This document shows, one piece after another, positions 16,336 through 24,374 of a stretch of 64,000 bases of DNA (position 1 is its first letter; each line of letters opens with the position of its first letter). The stretch comes from Candidatus Sumerlaeota bacterium (GTDB lineage Bacteria; Sumerlaeota; Sumerlaeia; Sumerlaeales; Sumerlaeaceae). The DNA lies in contig JAPLSQ010000049.1 in assembly GCA_026398535.1 (NCBI GenBank), positions 31,108 through 95,107 of the forward strand. Reading direction: 5' to 3'. The notes below the pieces were generated by a model. That model saw only the letters and a list, made by a program, of their open reading frames with translations. It ran no database searches and had not been told where the DNA came from. The position numbers were made by a program, and so were the translations under genes.

Positions 16336-16351
16336 TGGCATGATAAACGCT
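16336..16351 (+). promoter_or_regulatory. Candidate sigma-54 promoter before the second gvpA-family gene
   Basis: TGGCAT-GATAA-ACGCT has a near-perfect -24 half and a weak -12 half, with GG (16337-16338) and GC (16349-16350) 10 bp apart. It lies in the only sizeable gap (160 bp) of the downstream gvp block, about 30 bases before the ATG at 16382. Confidence 0.4.
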
Positions 16352-16381
16352 TATGCTTTTAGATGACACACACAAAATAAT

Positions 16382-16645
16382 ATGAAAAGCAGCTTAACCG
16401 AGACAACGCATGATGACTCCCAGCATATTTCGCTGTGTGAGACACTCGACCGCGTGTTGAACAAGGGCGTGGTCATATCCGGCGAAGTTGTCATTTCCGT
16501 CGCCAATGTTGACCTGCTGTATCTGGCGCTTCAGATTGTGCTGACATCGATGGAAAACGCCCGGTCTTCTGCCGCCAGCGCCGCCAAACCGGTGATCTGG
16601 GTGAAGCCGCTGGGCATCATGGAAGTGAAACATGACATCCCATGA
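16382..16645 (+). CDS. GvpA/GvpJ-family minor shell protein
   Basis: An 87-residue member of the GvpA superfamily: LCETLDRVLNKGVVISGEVVISVANVDLLYLALQIVLTSMENA aligns with the GvpA core. The C-terminus diverges (VIWVKPLGIMEVKHDIP). Shell homologues of this kind (GvpJ, M, S) are minor components that shape the conical ends. There is no clear ribosome-binding site upstream. It overlaps gvpK by 14 bases. Confidence 0.85.
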   Translation: MKSSLTETTHDDSQHISLCETLDRVLNKGVVISGEVVISVANVDLLYLALQIVLTSMENARSSAASAAKPVIWVKPLGIMEVKHDIP

Positions 16646-17003
16646 TTACATGCGCATCGAGAGCGAAGCCAGTGGAGATTTCGCGCGCGTAATGGCCTCG
16701 GAAATGTCCCCGATGTCCGCGCTCCAGGAAAAGACCTCGACAGCGCAAAGACAGCTCGATGTCGGCAAGGTCAAGGACGGGCTGGCGCAACTTGTGCTCA
16801 CGCTCGTGAAGTTGCTTCATGAATTGCTCGAACGACAAGCCATCCGGCGCATCGAGGGCGGAAGTCTCAGTGCCGCGCAGATCGAAGAACTCGGACAGAC
16901 ACTGATGAAGCAGACTGAAGTGATCGAAAAACTTCGGGTGGAATTCGGCTTGGAAGCGGAGGACCTGAATCTCGATCTCGGGCCCCTCGGAAAATTGTTA
17001 TAA
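16632..17003 (+). CDS. gvpK: Gas vesicle protein GvpK
   Basis: A 123-residue protein with the GvpK core: KDGLAQLVLTLVKLLHELLERQAIRRIEGGSLSAAQIEELGQTLMKQ, followed by LGLEAEDLNLDLGPLG-like sequence near the end (EFGLEAEDLNLDLGPLG). GvpK is one of the conserved minor proteins needed for assembly. It lies between two GvpA-family genes, a common order. Confidence 0.93.
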   Translation: MTSHDYMRIESEASGDFARVMASEMSPMSALQEKTSTAQRQLDVGKVKDGLAQLVLTLVKLLHELLERQAIRRIEGGSLSAAQIEELGQTLMKQTEVIEKLRVEFGLEAEDLNLDLGPLGKLL

Positions 17004-17014
17004 GGAGTTATGTG

Positions 17015-17341
17015 ATGCCTGTAAAAGGTTCCATGCAACATTCGATTGAAAGCACCAACTTGGCCGACCTGCTCGAACGGGTGCTCGACAAGGGAATTGT
17101 CATTGCCGGCGACATCAAGATCAAGCTTGTCGATATTGAGCTGCTGACCATTCAGATCCGCCTGCTGATCTGCTCTGTGGACAAGGCCAGGGAAATGGGC
17201 ATTGACTGGTGGACCAACAATCCGGCTCTCAGCTCAAGCAGCCAGCAGGCTCTGCCTGCGGGGCAGACTTCGACAATTGAAGACCGCCTGAACCGGCTCG
17301 AAGCCGCCGCCGCTTCCGCCAGCCTCCCGGTCAAGCACTGA
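17015..17341 (+). CDS. gvpJ: Gas vesicle protein GvpJ
   Basis: A 108-residue GvpA homologue with ADLLERVLDKGIVIAGDIKIKLVDIELLTIQIRLLICSVDKA and MGIDWW, characteristic of GvpJ, plus a longer Ser/Ala-rich tail with a short coiled segment (IEDRLNRLEAAAA). ATG 17015 is preferred over GTG 17012 because GGAG ends seven bases upstream. It is the last gene of the plus-strand block. Confidence 0.9.
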   Translation: MPVKGSMQHSIESTNLADLLERVLDKGIVIAGDIKIKLVDIELLTIQIRLLICSVDKAREMGIDWWTNNPALSSSSQQALPAGQTSTIEDRLNRLEAAAASASLPVKH

Positions 17342-17356
17342 ACAACTCAGCGGCGG

Positions 17357-17381
17357 GGATGTGCCGCGACACGGCACATCC
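17357..17381. terminator. Hairpin terminator between the convergent gvp operons
   Basis: GGATGTGCCG (17357-17366), a 5-base loop, then CGGCACATCC (17372-17381): a perfect 10-bp stem, between gvpJ (ends 17341) and the minus-strand gvpF/L gene (ends 17385). It probably serves both strands. Confidence 0.75.
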
Positions 17382-17384
17382 GGC

Positions 17385-18104
17385 CTATGCGTTCTCCAGA
17401 AAGACCATATTGTATGGCGGCCAAGGACCGCTGAGAAGCAGCTTCGCTTGTTCCGATGCGCTGAGTGTCCGGAATGCTGACCTGAATCGCTCAACGTTCC
17501 CGTTTGGAACGAGAAAGTATAGCGAGATGAGGTTTCCGCCATGCGGTTGCGCGGATTCGATCCGGCTTTTCACGAACAAGCCGTCAAAATGATGGCGGAT
17601 TTTGCGCGCGATGGCTTCATGCCCGGCAGGCAACTCGTCAATCATCGCATAATGAGCTTTCCTCTCCATCAGGTAAGAGCGCCCTGTGGACGCCGCGCGA
17701 TCAGTCGGTTTTTCAGGGGGTGAAACCGCCGATGTCATCCCTCCGTCAGCAGGAATGATGCGTATGCCCATCTCCACGCAATCATCCAATTCGCTTAGTA
17801 TTGCCAGATACCGATCATGGCGGTCCTGGAGCAGACGAATCAGGTCCAGGCTTTCATGAAAAATATTCCCATAACGCAGAGGGATGATGGCGCCTTGCCT
17901 GAAAAAGGCGTTGACCACGCCGGCATAAGCCAGGGCGTCCGCTTCGGTCGCTGACGTCTTGATGAAGTCATGTCTTGAAACGGCGGCGCACAAATCCGCG
18001 GTTTCAACCAGCGTCACACTGGCCCCTTCCACTCCCGTCGCGTGTTGTGTTTCCCAGCCTCCCCCGGCGCGCATGACGCAATAAGCCAGCAGACTTGCCG
18101 TCAT
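17385..18104 (-). CDS. GvpF/GvpL family protein (copy 2)
   Basis: A 239-residue protein. N-terminal LLAYCVMRAGG, an AVVNAFFRQGAIIPLRYGNIF-type segment (VVNAFFRQGAIIPLRYGNIF), an LDDCVEMGIRI strand, and the C-terminal LLSGPWPPYNMVF are all GvpF/L hallmarks. The start overlaps the stop of the upstream gvpL-like gene by four bases. Last gene of the minus-strand operon. Confidence 0.88.
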   Translation of the reverse strand: MTASLLAYCVMRAGGGWETQHATGVEGASVTLVETADLCAAVSRHDFIKTSATEADALAYAGVVNAFFRQGAIIPLRYGNIFHESLDLIRLLQDRHDRYLAILSELDDCVEMGIRIIPADGGMTSAVSPPEKPTDRAASTGRSYLMERKAHYAMIDELPAGHEAIARKIRHHFDGLFVKSRIESAQPHGGNLISLYFLVPNGNVERFRSAFRTLSASEQAKLLLSGPWPPYNMVFLENA

Positions 18105-18925
18105 TCTCTGTCCGCATTCTCCCTCACGGCCTCATCTCCGATCGGGGGTGTAAAGCTGTAAGGCGGCCAGGGGCCTGTCGTCTCCAAAACGATGCCCTCG
18201 GTCGCGTATTCGGCGTTCAGGCGGGTTTCCTCTTCATGAAACGCTTCCAATGAGGCGCCGGGCACGAGATAGGCCAGGTTTGCGATAAGCGTTCTGCCCT
18301 CTTCCGCGCCCTCGCCCCGTGTTATTTTACGTTCGCCCGATTCTGACGCGTGGATCTCCAGCGCGTCGGCGATGGCTATGCGCATCGTCCGTGCGCGCGC
18401 GTCAACCCTCTTTTCCAGCCCGTGCCGGATGCGCTGCTCGTGGAGATAACGCGCTCCGGGCGATTTTGGCAGATCCGCTTCCTGTTCTTTCAAGGCGGCC
18501 GCGGTCATGGAATCGAGCATTTTGCTCCTGTCGAAAAAGACTTTCACGCCCCATTCGTTTTGCCCCCGCGTATGCTCAAGAAATGTGAGAATAGTGTCCT
18601 CATGGATTGAAATAAAGCGATCCAGTTTTTCGCGCGACGAGAATAAGCTGCCGAATCGCGCGGGGAAAACGGGTGATAAGCGCATGGCGTCGCTGATGAT
18701 CTGCGCGTGGCGGCAGGCGAGCGGCGCCACCCAGTTAATGTCCTGCAGGCGCTCGGCGGTTTCTTCGCCGCAGAACATGGCGCTGTCAACTTCCGAGATC
18801 AAGGCGGCCAGCGCTCCGTGAACATGTGTCTGCAGGGGCGAGCGGCCGTCAAGGCCTGTTCCCTCGGCAGATTTCAGCGCCCCGGAGAAGGCAAAACAGA
18901 ACAGGCAGATTAAACGCCCGTCCAT
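18101..18925 (-). CDS. GvpL/GvpF family protein (copy 3)
   Basis: About 274 residues from ATG 18925 (in-frame ATG 18967 lies inside the upstream AAA gene). N-terminal MDGRLICLFCFAFSGAL, the segment LSPVFPARFGSLFSSREKLDRFI, helical LEKRVDARARTMRIAIADAL, and C-terminal LETTGPWPPYSFTPP fit the family. It is somewhat longer than copy 1 through a charged middle insert. No strong ribosome site is seen, so translation is probably coupled to the CDC48-like gene, whose stop lies 20 bases before this ATG. Confidence 0.85.
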   Translation of the reverse strand: MDGRLICLFCFAFSGALKSAEGTGLDGRSPLQTHVHGALAALISEVDSAMFCGEETAERLQDINWVAPLACRHAQIISDAMRLSPVFPARFGSLFSSREKLDRFISIHEDTILTFLEHTRGQNEWGVKVFFDRSKMLDSMTAAALKEQEADLPKSPGARYLHEQRIRHGLEKRVDARARTMRIAIADALEIHASESGERKITRGEGAEEGRTLIANLAYLVPGASLEAFHEEETRLNAEYATEGIVLETTGPWPPYSFTPPIGDEAVRENADRE

Positions 18926-18944
18926 GTCATCATCCGGCGCGCCA

Positions 18945-21092
18945 TCATGAGCGGGAAGGAATGGCATTGACGATCTCCTCAAGTGCGGCGTCAAGGTCCG
19001 CCGCCTCAACCTGCAGGCGCGGATTGTCATTGCCCTTTGCTGTTGTCTCTTCCACGGCGCGGCGCACGGCGCGCATGGCGGCCCGCGCGCATATCGAGGC
19101 GATCTCCGAGCCGCTCAGGCCCTCGGCCATTTCCGCCAGACGTTTCACGCTGATCTTATCGGCGGCCGGCTTGTTGCGCAGATGCACTTCGAATATCCGC
19201 TGCCGCTCCCCAATATCGGGGTCCGGGATGGTGACGATTTCATCGAACCGGCCGGGCCGCAGCACGGCCGGATCGAGCAGATCGATCCGGTTTGTCGCGG
19301 CCAGCACCAGCACGCCTTTCAGTTCCTCGATGCCGTCCATTTCGGCGAGGAACTGGCTCATCACACGCTCGGAAACATGCGAGTCGGAACCACCTCCTGC
19401 ACGGGTGGGAATAAGCGCGTCGATTTCATCGAAGAAGATGATGCATGGCGCCGTCTGACGCGCCTTGCGGAAAACCTCACGCATGCCCTTTTCCGATTCG
19501 CCGACATATTTCGACATCAGGGCCGGCCCCTTGACTGAAATGAAATTTGTCCGGCTTTCTGTGGCAAGCGCCTTGGCGAGCATGGTTTTGCCGCATCCGG
19601 GCGGTCCGGCAAGCAGCAAGCCCTTGGGCGGTCTGATGCCTGCTTTTTCAAAAAGCGCGGCATGTTTAAGCGGCCATTCAACCGCTTCGACGAGCCGCTG
19701 CTTGATGTCGTCGAGCCCCCCGATATCATCCCAGCGCACATTGGGCACTTCCACAAAAACCTCGCGGATGGCGGAGGGTTCCACCTCCCGCAGCGCCGTG
19801 AGAAAATCGTCCATGAACACTTCCAGCCGCGCCAGTTGCTCATACGGAATGCCCGTCCGCGCGAAATCGATGTCCGTCATGATGCGCCGCAGACAAATCA
19901 TCGCCGCTTCCCGGCACAGCGCCTCAAGGTCGGCCCCGACGAAACCGTGGGTGATCTCGGCGAGATGGTCGAGTTTCACGTCGTCAGCCAGCGGCATTCC
20001 GCGGCTGTAAATGCCAAGAATCTCCTGCCGGCCGATGCGGTCCGGGATCGGGATGGAAATTTCGCGGTCAAAGCGCCCCGGACGCCTTAAAGCGGGATCG
20101 AGAGCGTTGGGAATATTGGTTGCCGCGATGACAATCACATTCTGGCGTTTATTCAAGCCGTCCATCAGGGCCAGCAACTGCGCCACGACCCGCTTTTCAA
20201 CATCTCCCACAGTTTGTTCACGCCGTGGCGCGATCGCGTCGATTTCGTCGAGGAAAATGATGCTCGGCCCTTTGCTGCCTGCATCATCGAATATTTTGCG
20301 CAAGTGGGCTTCGCTCTCGCCGTAGAACTTGTGAATGATTTCAGGGCCGCTCACCGAGAAAAAATTGGCTTCCGTCTCGTGGGCGATGGCGCGGGCAATC
20401 AGAGTCTTGCCGCATCCCGGCGGCCCGTAAAGCAGCACGCCCTTGGGGGCGTCGATCCCCAGGCGCTCGAACACTTCAGGGTAGCGAAGCGGCAGTTCGA
20501 TCATCTCGCGAATCCGCTGCAACTGCGGTTTTAATCCGCCGATATCTTCATAGGACAGCTCGCGCGACACGTCGGCGCCGGCCGCCGGCTTGCTGCCAAC
20601 AACAAGCTGGGTTGCCGGATTGATCAGCACGGGACCCTTGGGGATTGTGCTCTCGACCTTGAAATTGGCCGAGCGGCTGCCAAAAAGCATGGCGCGCGCA
20701 TGATTGCCTTCCACAACAGGAAGCCCGTCAAGCAGGCTGCCGATATATTTCAGGTCCCTGTCGGCAGGCGTAATGTTCATCGGAGCCAGCACAACCCGCT
20801 CTGCCGGACGGCATGCCGCCGGGTTCACCATGACGAATTCATCCAAGCCCGTGCCAGCATTCTCGCGCGTGATTCCATCCATCTGGATGCGGGACTGCCC
20901 CCGCTGTTCTTTATAGGCCGGCATGACCTTGCAGTAGGTCTTCCGTTTTCCCGCCACTTCCACGGTGTCGCCAATCGACAGACCCAATTTCTGCAGATCG
21001 CCCGGATCGAGCCGCACAAGCGCCCGTCCCACATCCTGGCTCATCGATTCGCTCACCCGCAATTTCAGAGAACCTGGCTTCGAACTGGCCAT
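18945..21092 (-). CDS. CDC48/p97-like double AAA+ ATPase
   Basis: 715 residues. Residues 1-85 form a CDC48 N-terminal double-psi barrel (ALVRLDPGDLQKLGLSIGDTVEVAG) and 90-165 the CDC48 domain-2 region. Two AAA+ modules follow, each with GPPGCGKT Walker A (about residues 222 and 495) and IIFLDEIDAIAP / IIFFDEIDALIP Walker B, plus second-region RPGRFD arginine motifs. Such ATPases unfold or extract protein complexes. In the gvp operon, with an Hsp20 protein upstream, a role in quality control or recycling of shell intermediates is reasonable inference. AGGAGG lies just upstream of ATG 21092. Confidence 0.93.
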   Translation of the reverse strand: MASSKPGSLKLRVSESMSQDVGRALVRLDPGDLQKLGLSIGDTVEVAGKRKTYCKVMPAYKEQRGQSRIQMDGITRENAGTGLDEFVMVNPAACRPAERVVLAPMNITPADRDLKYIGSLLDGLPVVEGNHARAMLFGSRSANFKVESTIPKGPVLINPATQLVVGSKPAAGADVSRELSYEDIGGLKPQLQRIREMIELPLRYPEVFERLGIDAPKGVLLYGPPGCGKTLIARAIAHETEANFFSVSGPEIIHKFYGESEAHLRKIFDDAGSKGPSIIFLDEIDAIAPRREQTVGDVEKRVVAQLLALMDGLNKRQNVIVIAATNIPNALDPALRRPGRFDREISIPIPDRIGRQEILGIYSRGMPLADDVKLDHLAEITHGFVGADLEALCREAAMICLRRIMTDIDFARTGIPYEQLARLEVFMDDFLTALREVEPSAIREVFVEVPNVRWDDIGGLDDIKQRLVEAVEWPLKHAALFEKAGIRPPKGLLLAGPPGCGKTMLAKALATESRTNFISVKGPALMSKYVGESEKGMREVFRKARQTAPCIIFFDEIDALIPTRAGGGSDSHVSERVMSQFLAEMDGIEELKGVLVLAATNRIDLLDPAVLRPGRFDEIVTIPDPDIGERQRIFEVHLRNKPAADKISVKRLAEMAEGLSGSEIASICARAAMRAVRRAVEETTAKGNDNPRLQVEAADLDAALEEIVNAIPSRS

Positions 21093-21188
21093 GTCTGGCC
21101 TCCTATCAATGAATGGTTGTGTCCAGCCCCGGCCCGGAGAGCTGGAATAGAATCACCCAACGCGATATCCCGTATGCGTAATTGTCAG

Positions 21189-21707
21189 TTATTTAAGGAA
21201 TTTGAGCTCGATGATGCCATTATTGCACACCACCGACATCCCCTCCTTGGGGAATGCGGTGGGCAGCAACACTTCCTTGTGGTATTTCTTGTCGCCTTTT
21301 TCAGCCGTAATGATCAGAATGTCATCATTCAGATCGATTTTGAGGTCGCTGACCGCGATGCCAGGCATTTCGGCCACCACGAGCACATGATCTTTTTCGT
21401 CGAAAACATCCACCATTGGCTCGCGAATCTCGACCACCTTGGACTCGCCCGCCATTTTCTCCTGTCTGACGGTTCCGAATGGCTCCACCTTGATGCCTTC
21501 CCCGCCCGTGCCCATCCTGACACTAAACCCGTAAACGCCCCGCACCTTGTCGCCGCTCTTGAATTCCCCGGTTTTTGTGACTTCATCGGCGGTTTGTGAA
21601 AGATCCTCGAGTTTCCTGATCAGATTTTCCAGTCCCCCGAGAATGCTGCCGAGTCCCGCCCCCAGCCTCTTAGGGGATTCCTCGTCCTTGTTGCATTTGT
21701 TTGCCAT
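21189..21707 (-). CDS. gvpH: GvpH-like Hsp20-family protein
   Basis: 172 residues. The N-terminal LGSILGGLENLIRKLEDLSQTADE and GVYGFSVRMGTGG match GvpH. The C-terminal half is an Hsp20/alpha-crystallin domain with VVAEMPGIAVSDLKIDLNDDILIITA and a terminal beta strand NGIIELKFLK. GvpH proteins act as small heat-shock-like chaperones in gas vesicle formation. The start lies 38 bases inside the end of the upstream activator gene, with AAGGAG nine bases before the ATG. Confidence 0.9.
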   Translation of the reverse strand: MANKCNKDEESPKRLGAGLGSILGGLENLIRKLEDLSQTADEVTKTGEFKSGDKVRGVYGFSVRMGTGGEGIKVEPFGTVRQEKMAGESKVVEIREPMVDVFDEKDHVLVVAEMPGIAVSDLKIDLNDDILIITAEKGDKKYHKEVLLPTAFPKEGMSVVCNNGIIELKFLK

Positions 21708-23133
21708 TATTGTTGTCTCCTTCGTCGATGGTAATGCTGTATTCCTTCATTTTGGTATGAATTGTTTTGTAATCGATTTTCAGCAAACGTGCCGCTTCCG
21801 CTTTATTGCCTCCTGTAAAGTGGATCACCTCGCATAAAATGTGCCGCTCCAGGATGATAATGTGCTCATGGACAATTTCTTTCAGCGGACGTTTGTCCCA
21901 AAGGAGTTGCTGATTGTTTATGGGAAAAGACAGATCGGATAGCAGACTAATGTCGAGAAAGTCCTCGGTGATGTCATCATCAGCCAGAAGCGTGGCCCGC
22001 CTGATTGTTGAGCGAAGCTGACGGACATTGCCCGGCCAGCTGTATACCAGCAGCGCGCTCATGGCCTCCTTCGAAAATCCCCCGACATTCTTGCGCAGCT
22101 CCGCGTTGGTCAGGCTCAGAAAACGCTTGGCAAGGTAGACGATGTCTTCCTTGCGGTTTCGCAATGGGGGGATGTTGATCGTAAAATCATTCAGGCGGAA
22201 GAAAAGATCCTGGCGGAATTTTCCATCCGTCACGGCGGCCTTAAGATTCTGGTTGCTGGCCGCCAGAATGCGCACATCGATATTGACGGGCTTGGAGCTT
22301 CCCACCCGGTAGACAACCTTTTCCTGGAGCACGCGCATCAGCTTTGCCTGGCAGTCGGGCGGCATGTTGGAAACCTCATCAAAGAACAGCGTGCCGCCCT
22401 CAGCCTCTTCGAACTTGCCAATGCGCCGGACATCGGCGCTGGTGAAAGCGCCCCGCTCGTGCCCGAACAACTCGCTCTCGAAAAGCGTGTCGGGGATGGC
22501 GCCGCAGTCGACCGGCACAAACGGCTTTTGGGAGCGATTGCTGGCCTGATGAATCGCGCGCGCGACCAGCTCCTTGCCCGTGCCGGTTTCCCCCTGGATA
22601 ATCACGGAAAACTCCCACTTGGCCACGCGGTTCACATTCGTGCTGATGATGTCCACCGCTTCGCTCGGTCCCATCTGATCGTGAAGAGGAGCATCTTGTT
22701 TCAGCTCACTGGAAAGATGCCTGACCTTTTGGCGGAGCTCATTCTGCTCGGCCGCGCGGCGGAGAATCCAGATAACCTCCCGGGGATGAAACGGCTTTTC
22801 CAAATAATCATAAGCGCCAAGGCGCATGGCCTCCACCGCACTGTGGATATTGCCATATCCTGTCATCAGGATCACTGACGTTCCATTGCGCATTTCAGTG
22901 ACGCGCTTGAGAACATCCATGCCATTCATGTCCGGCAACTTCACATCCAGCAATATGGCGATAAAATGTTCCGTGCGAAGCAATTTCAGCGCCGATTGAC
23001 CGTCCTGAACAATGACGGGTTCGAAGTCTTCCTGCCGGATGGCTAACGCCAGCGAGTTGCATATGCTGATTTCATCATCAACAATAAGAACACGTGGCAA
23101 GGAGGCTTTCCTTTGTATCGCGCTTTCTGTCAT
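21670..23133 (-). CDS. Sigma-54-dependent response regulator (NtrC family)
   Basis: 487 residues. The receiver domain has D19/D20 and phosphoacceptor D63 (ILLDVKLPD), T91 and K113. The AAA+ sigma-54 interaction domain has Walker A GETGTGKE (181-188), and its sigma-54 contact loop reads GAFTSA (228-233) instead of the usual GAFTGA. The C-terminal Fis-type helix-turn-helix includes FTGGNKAEAARLLKIDYKTIHTKMKEY. No cognate histidine kinase is adjacent. It is the second gene of the minus-strand operon. The sigma-54 promoter and palindrome in front of gvpA make it the likely activator of gas vesicle synthesis. Confidence 0.93.
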   Translation of the reverse strand: MTESAIQRKASLPRVLIVDDEISICNSLALAIRQEDFEPVIVQDGQSALKLLRTEHFIAILLDVKLPDMNGMDVLKRVTEMRNGTSVILMTGYGNIHSAVEAMRLGAYDYLEKPFHPREVIWILRRAAEQNELRQKVRHLSSELKQDAPLHDQMGPSEAVDIISTNVNRVAKWEFSVIIQGETGTGKELVARAIHQASNRSQKPFVPVDCGAIPDTLFESELFGHERGAFTSADVRRIGKFEEAEGGTLFFDEVSNMPPDCQAKLMRVLQEKVVYRVGSSKPVNIDVRILAASNQNLKAAVTDGKFRQDLFFRLNDFTINIPPLRNRKEDIVYLAKRFLSLTNAELRKNVGGFSKEAMSALLVYSWPGNVRQLRSTIRRATLLADDDITEDFLDISLLSDLSFPINNQQLLWDKRPLKEIVHEHIIILERHILCEVIHFTGGNKAEAARLLKIDYKTIHTKMKEYSITIDEGDNNNGKQMQQGRGIP

Positions 23134-23756
23134 GCTTTTTTCTGGTTGTCAGGGTATACGAGAACCTTAATATCTGGCGCCACCGCGCTGAGCGGAGAAT
23201 GTAGTATGCCAAGAAACAACAAACCTGTTTCGCCATCAAGCAGCGTGTCATTGATACGCCGGGCGATGAATTCATCGCGTCTATTGAGCAACGACGCTCT
23301 AAAAACACCCTGTTTGTGGTGAATGGCACTTGTTTGCGTTGGCGCCATATTAACGAGTATTTGTTTCATGAGTTCATATTCATCCAGAAGAAGCTCGGGC
23401 TCCTCGGTCCCCATCAGCTTTGCTTCTTTGTTGACAAGCTTGAGCAAAAGCTGGTGGTTTCGGCTGCCGGCGGCGGCAAGTTCGGCAACGATCCCCATTT
23501 CATGTCCGCAAACCGGCATGCTGTCCTGGTAAATCCGGACTTTGGTATAATCCAGCGGCAATCGCTCAAGATAAGCCTCTATGCCGCGCCACATCTGATT
23601 GGCCGCTGTCACTTTGCGCAGCCAAGCCACGCGGCCCATTCTGCGGATGTTGGCATGTTGCACGGCTTTCCCCAGACCGCCCATGTCCGCCTCTGTGTGG
23701 ATGATTCGGATATGGATCAATGTTCTGGATGGGGCCGCGGGGCCTGAGCCGGTCAT
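23130..23756 (-). CDS. Unrecognised protein heading the regulatory gvp operon (TraB/PrgY-like features)
   Basis: About 208 residues from ATG 23756; the frame is open to 23840 and the start is uncertain, with no good ribosome site. It opens with a beta strand RTLIHIRIIHTEADMGGLG. It carries LDEYELMKQILVNMA and ends RRDEFIARRINDTLLDGETGLLFLGILH. The last segment is reminiscent of the R-x-x-x-I-x-x-L-x-x-G-hydrophobic-GxxH pattern in TraB/PrgY-type proteins, but the match is loose. Its stop overlaps the activator start (ATGA), so it may modulate or sense for that regulator (inference). Confidence 0.65.
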   Translation of the reverse strand: MTGSGPAAPSRTLIHIRIIHTEADMGGLGKAVQHANIRRMGRVAWLRKVTAANQMWRGIEAYLERLPLDYTKVRIYQDSMPVCGHEMGIVAELAAAGSRNHQLLLKLVNKEAKLMGTEEPELLLDEYELMKQILVNMAPTQTSAIHHKQGVFRASLLNRRDEFIARRINDTLLDGETGLLFLGILHSPLSAVAPDIKVLVYPDNQKKA

Positions 23757-23921
23757 GACCGGAGCGGATTTGGAGCCGGATGTGAAATTGAATGTCATCA
23801 CGAAGGACATGAGCCAGCATCCTGCGGGCAATGTCAACAAGCGTGTTGAGGTTCAGGCGCTCCCCGGATGTCTCCCTCCTGCGGCTGAAAGCAAGCAGCG
23901 AAGGCGTTGGGGAAAAATGAA

Positions 23922-23996
23922 TGGTATCCCCGCCGGGAATCGAACCCGAATTTGAAGATTAGGAATCTTCCGTTCTATCCGTTGAACTACGGGGAC
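23922..23996 (-). tRNA. tRNA-Arg (anticodon CCU)
   Basis: A full cloverleaf on the minus strand. Acceptor GTCCCCG pairs with CGGGGAT (one G-U), the anticodon stem GAAGA/TCTTC encloses TTCCTAA (anticodon CCT), and the T-arm has GGTTCGATTCC. The 3' CCA is encoded (23922-23924). It reads AGG codons. Confidence 0.95.
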
Positions 23997-24136
23997 CGGA
24001 ACGGCATGGAATACAACATAAGGAAATTGAAATTCCTGTTTATGGGATGGTTGGGATGAATTCAGTTGAGCGTTGAATGTTAAAGAAACAGGTGATTGGC
24101 GCGGGCGACCGCGCGGGACGTTCAATCATTTGACAT

Positions 24137-24214
24137 CGGGGCGTAGCGCAGCCTGGTTAGCGTGCCTGCCTTGGGAGCAGGAGGCCGGCGGTTCAAATCC
24201 GCCCGCCCCGACCA
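24137..24214 (+). tRNA. tRNA-Pro (anticodon UGG)
   Basis: Acceptor CGGGGCG pairs with CGCCCCG. D-arm GCGCAGCCTGGTTAGC, anticodon stem CCTGC with loop CTTGGGA (anticodon TGG), T-arm GGTTCAAATCC, and encoded CCA at 24212-24214. Confidence 0.97.
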
Positions 24215-24255
24215 TTCAATTTCAAGCGATACGCGGGAAAACTGCATGATACATT

Positions 24256-24359
24256 GACGCGGAGAAAAGAGCGAGCAGAATCGCAAGCGAGATGAACTGA
24301 TTTCACCACAGAGACGCGGAGAAAAGCAGCATATAATTATAGATAGTGGCATATAATTC
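24256..24359 (+). repeat. Short direct repeats upstream of the IPT-domain protein
   Basis: GACGCGGAGAAAAG occurs at 24256-24269 and 24313-24326. GCATATAATT occurs at 24329-24338 and 24349-24358. The CACCACAGAGACGCGGAG phrase resembles dispersed intergenic repeats common in environmental genomes. Confidence 0.55.
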
Positions 24360-24374
24360 ACGAAGAGAAATTTT

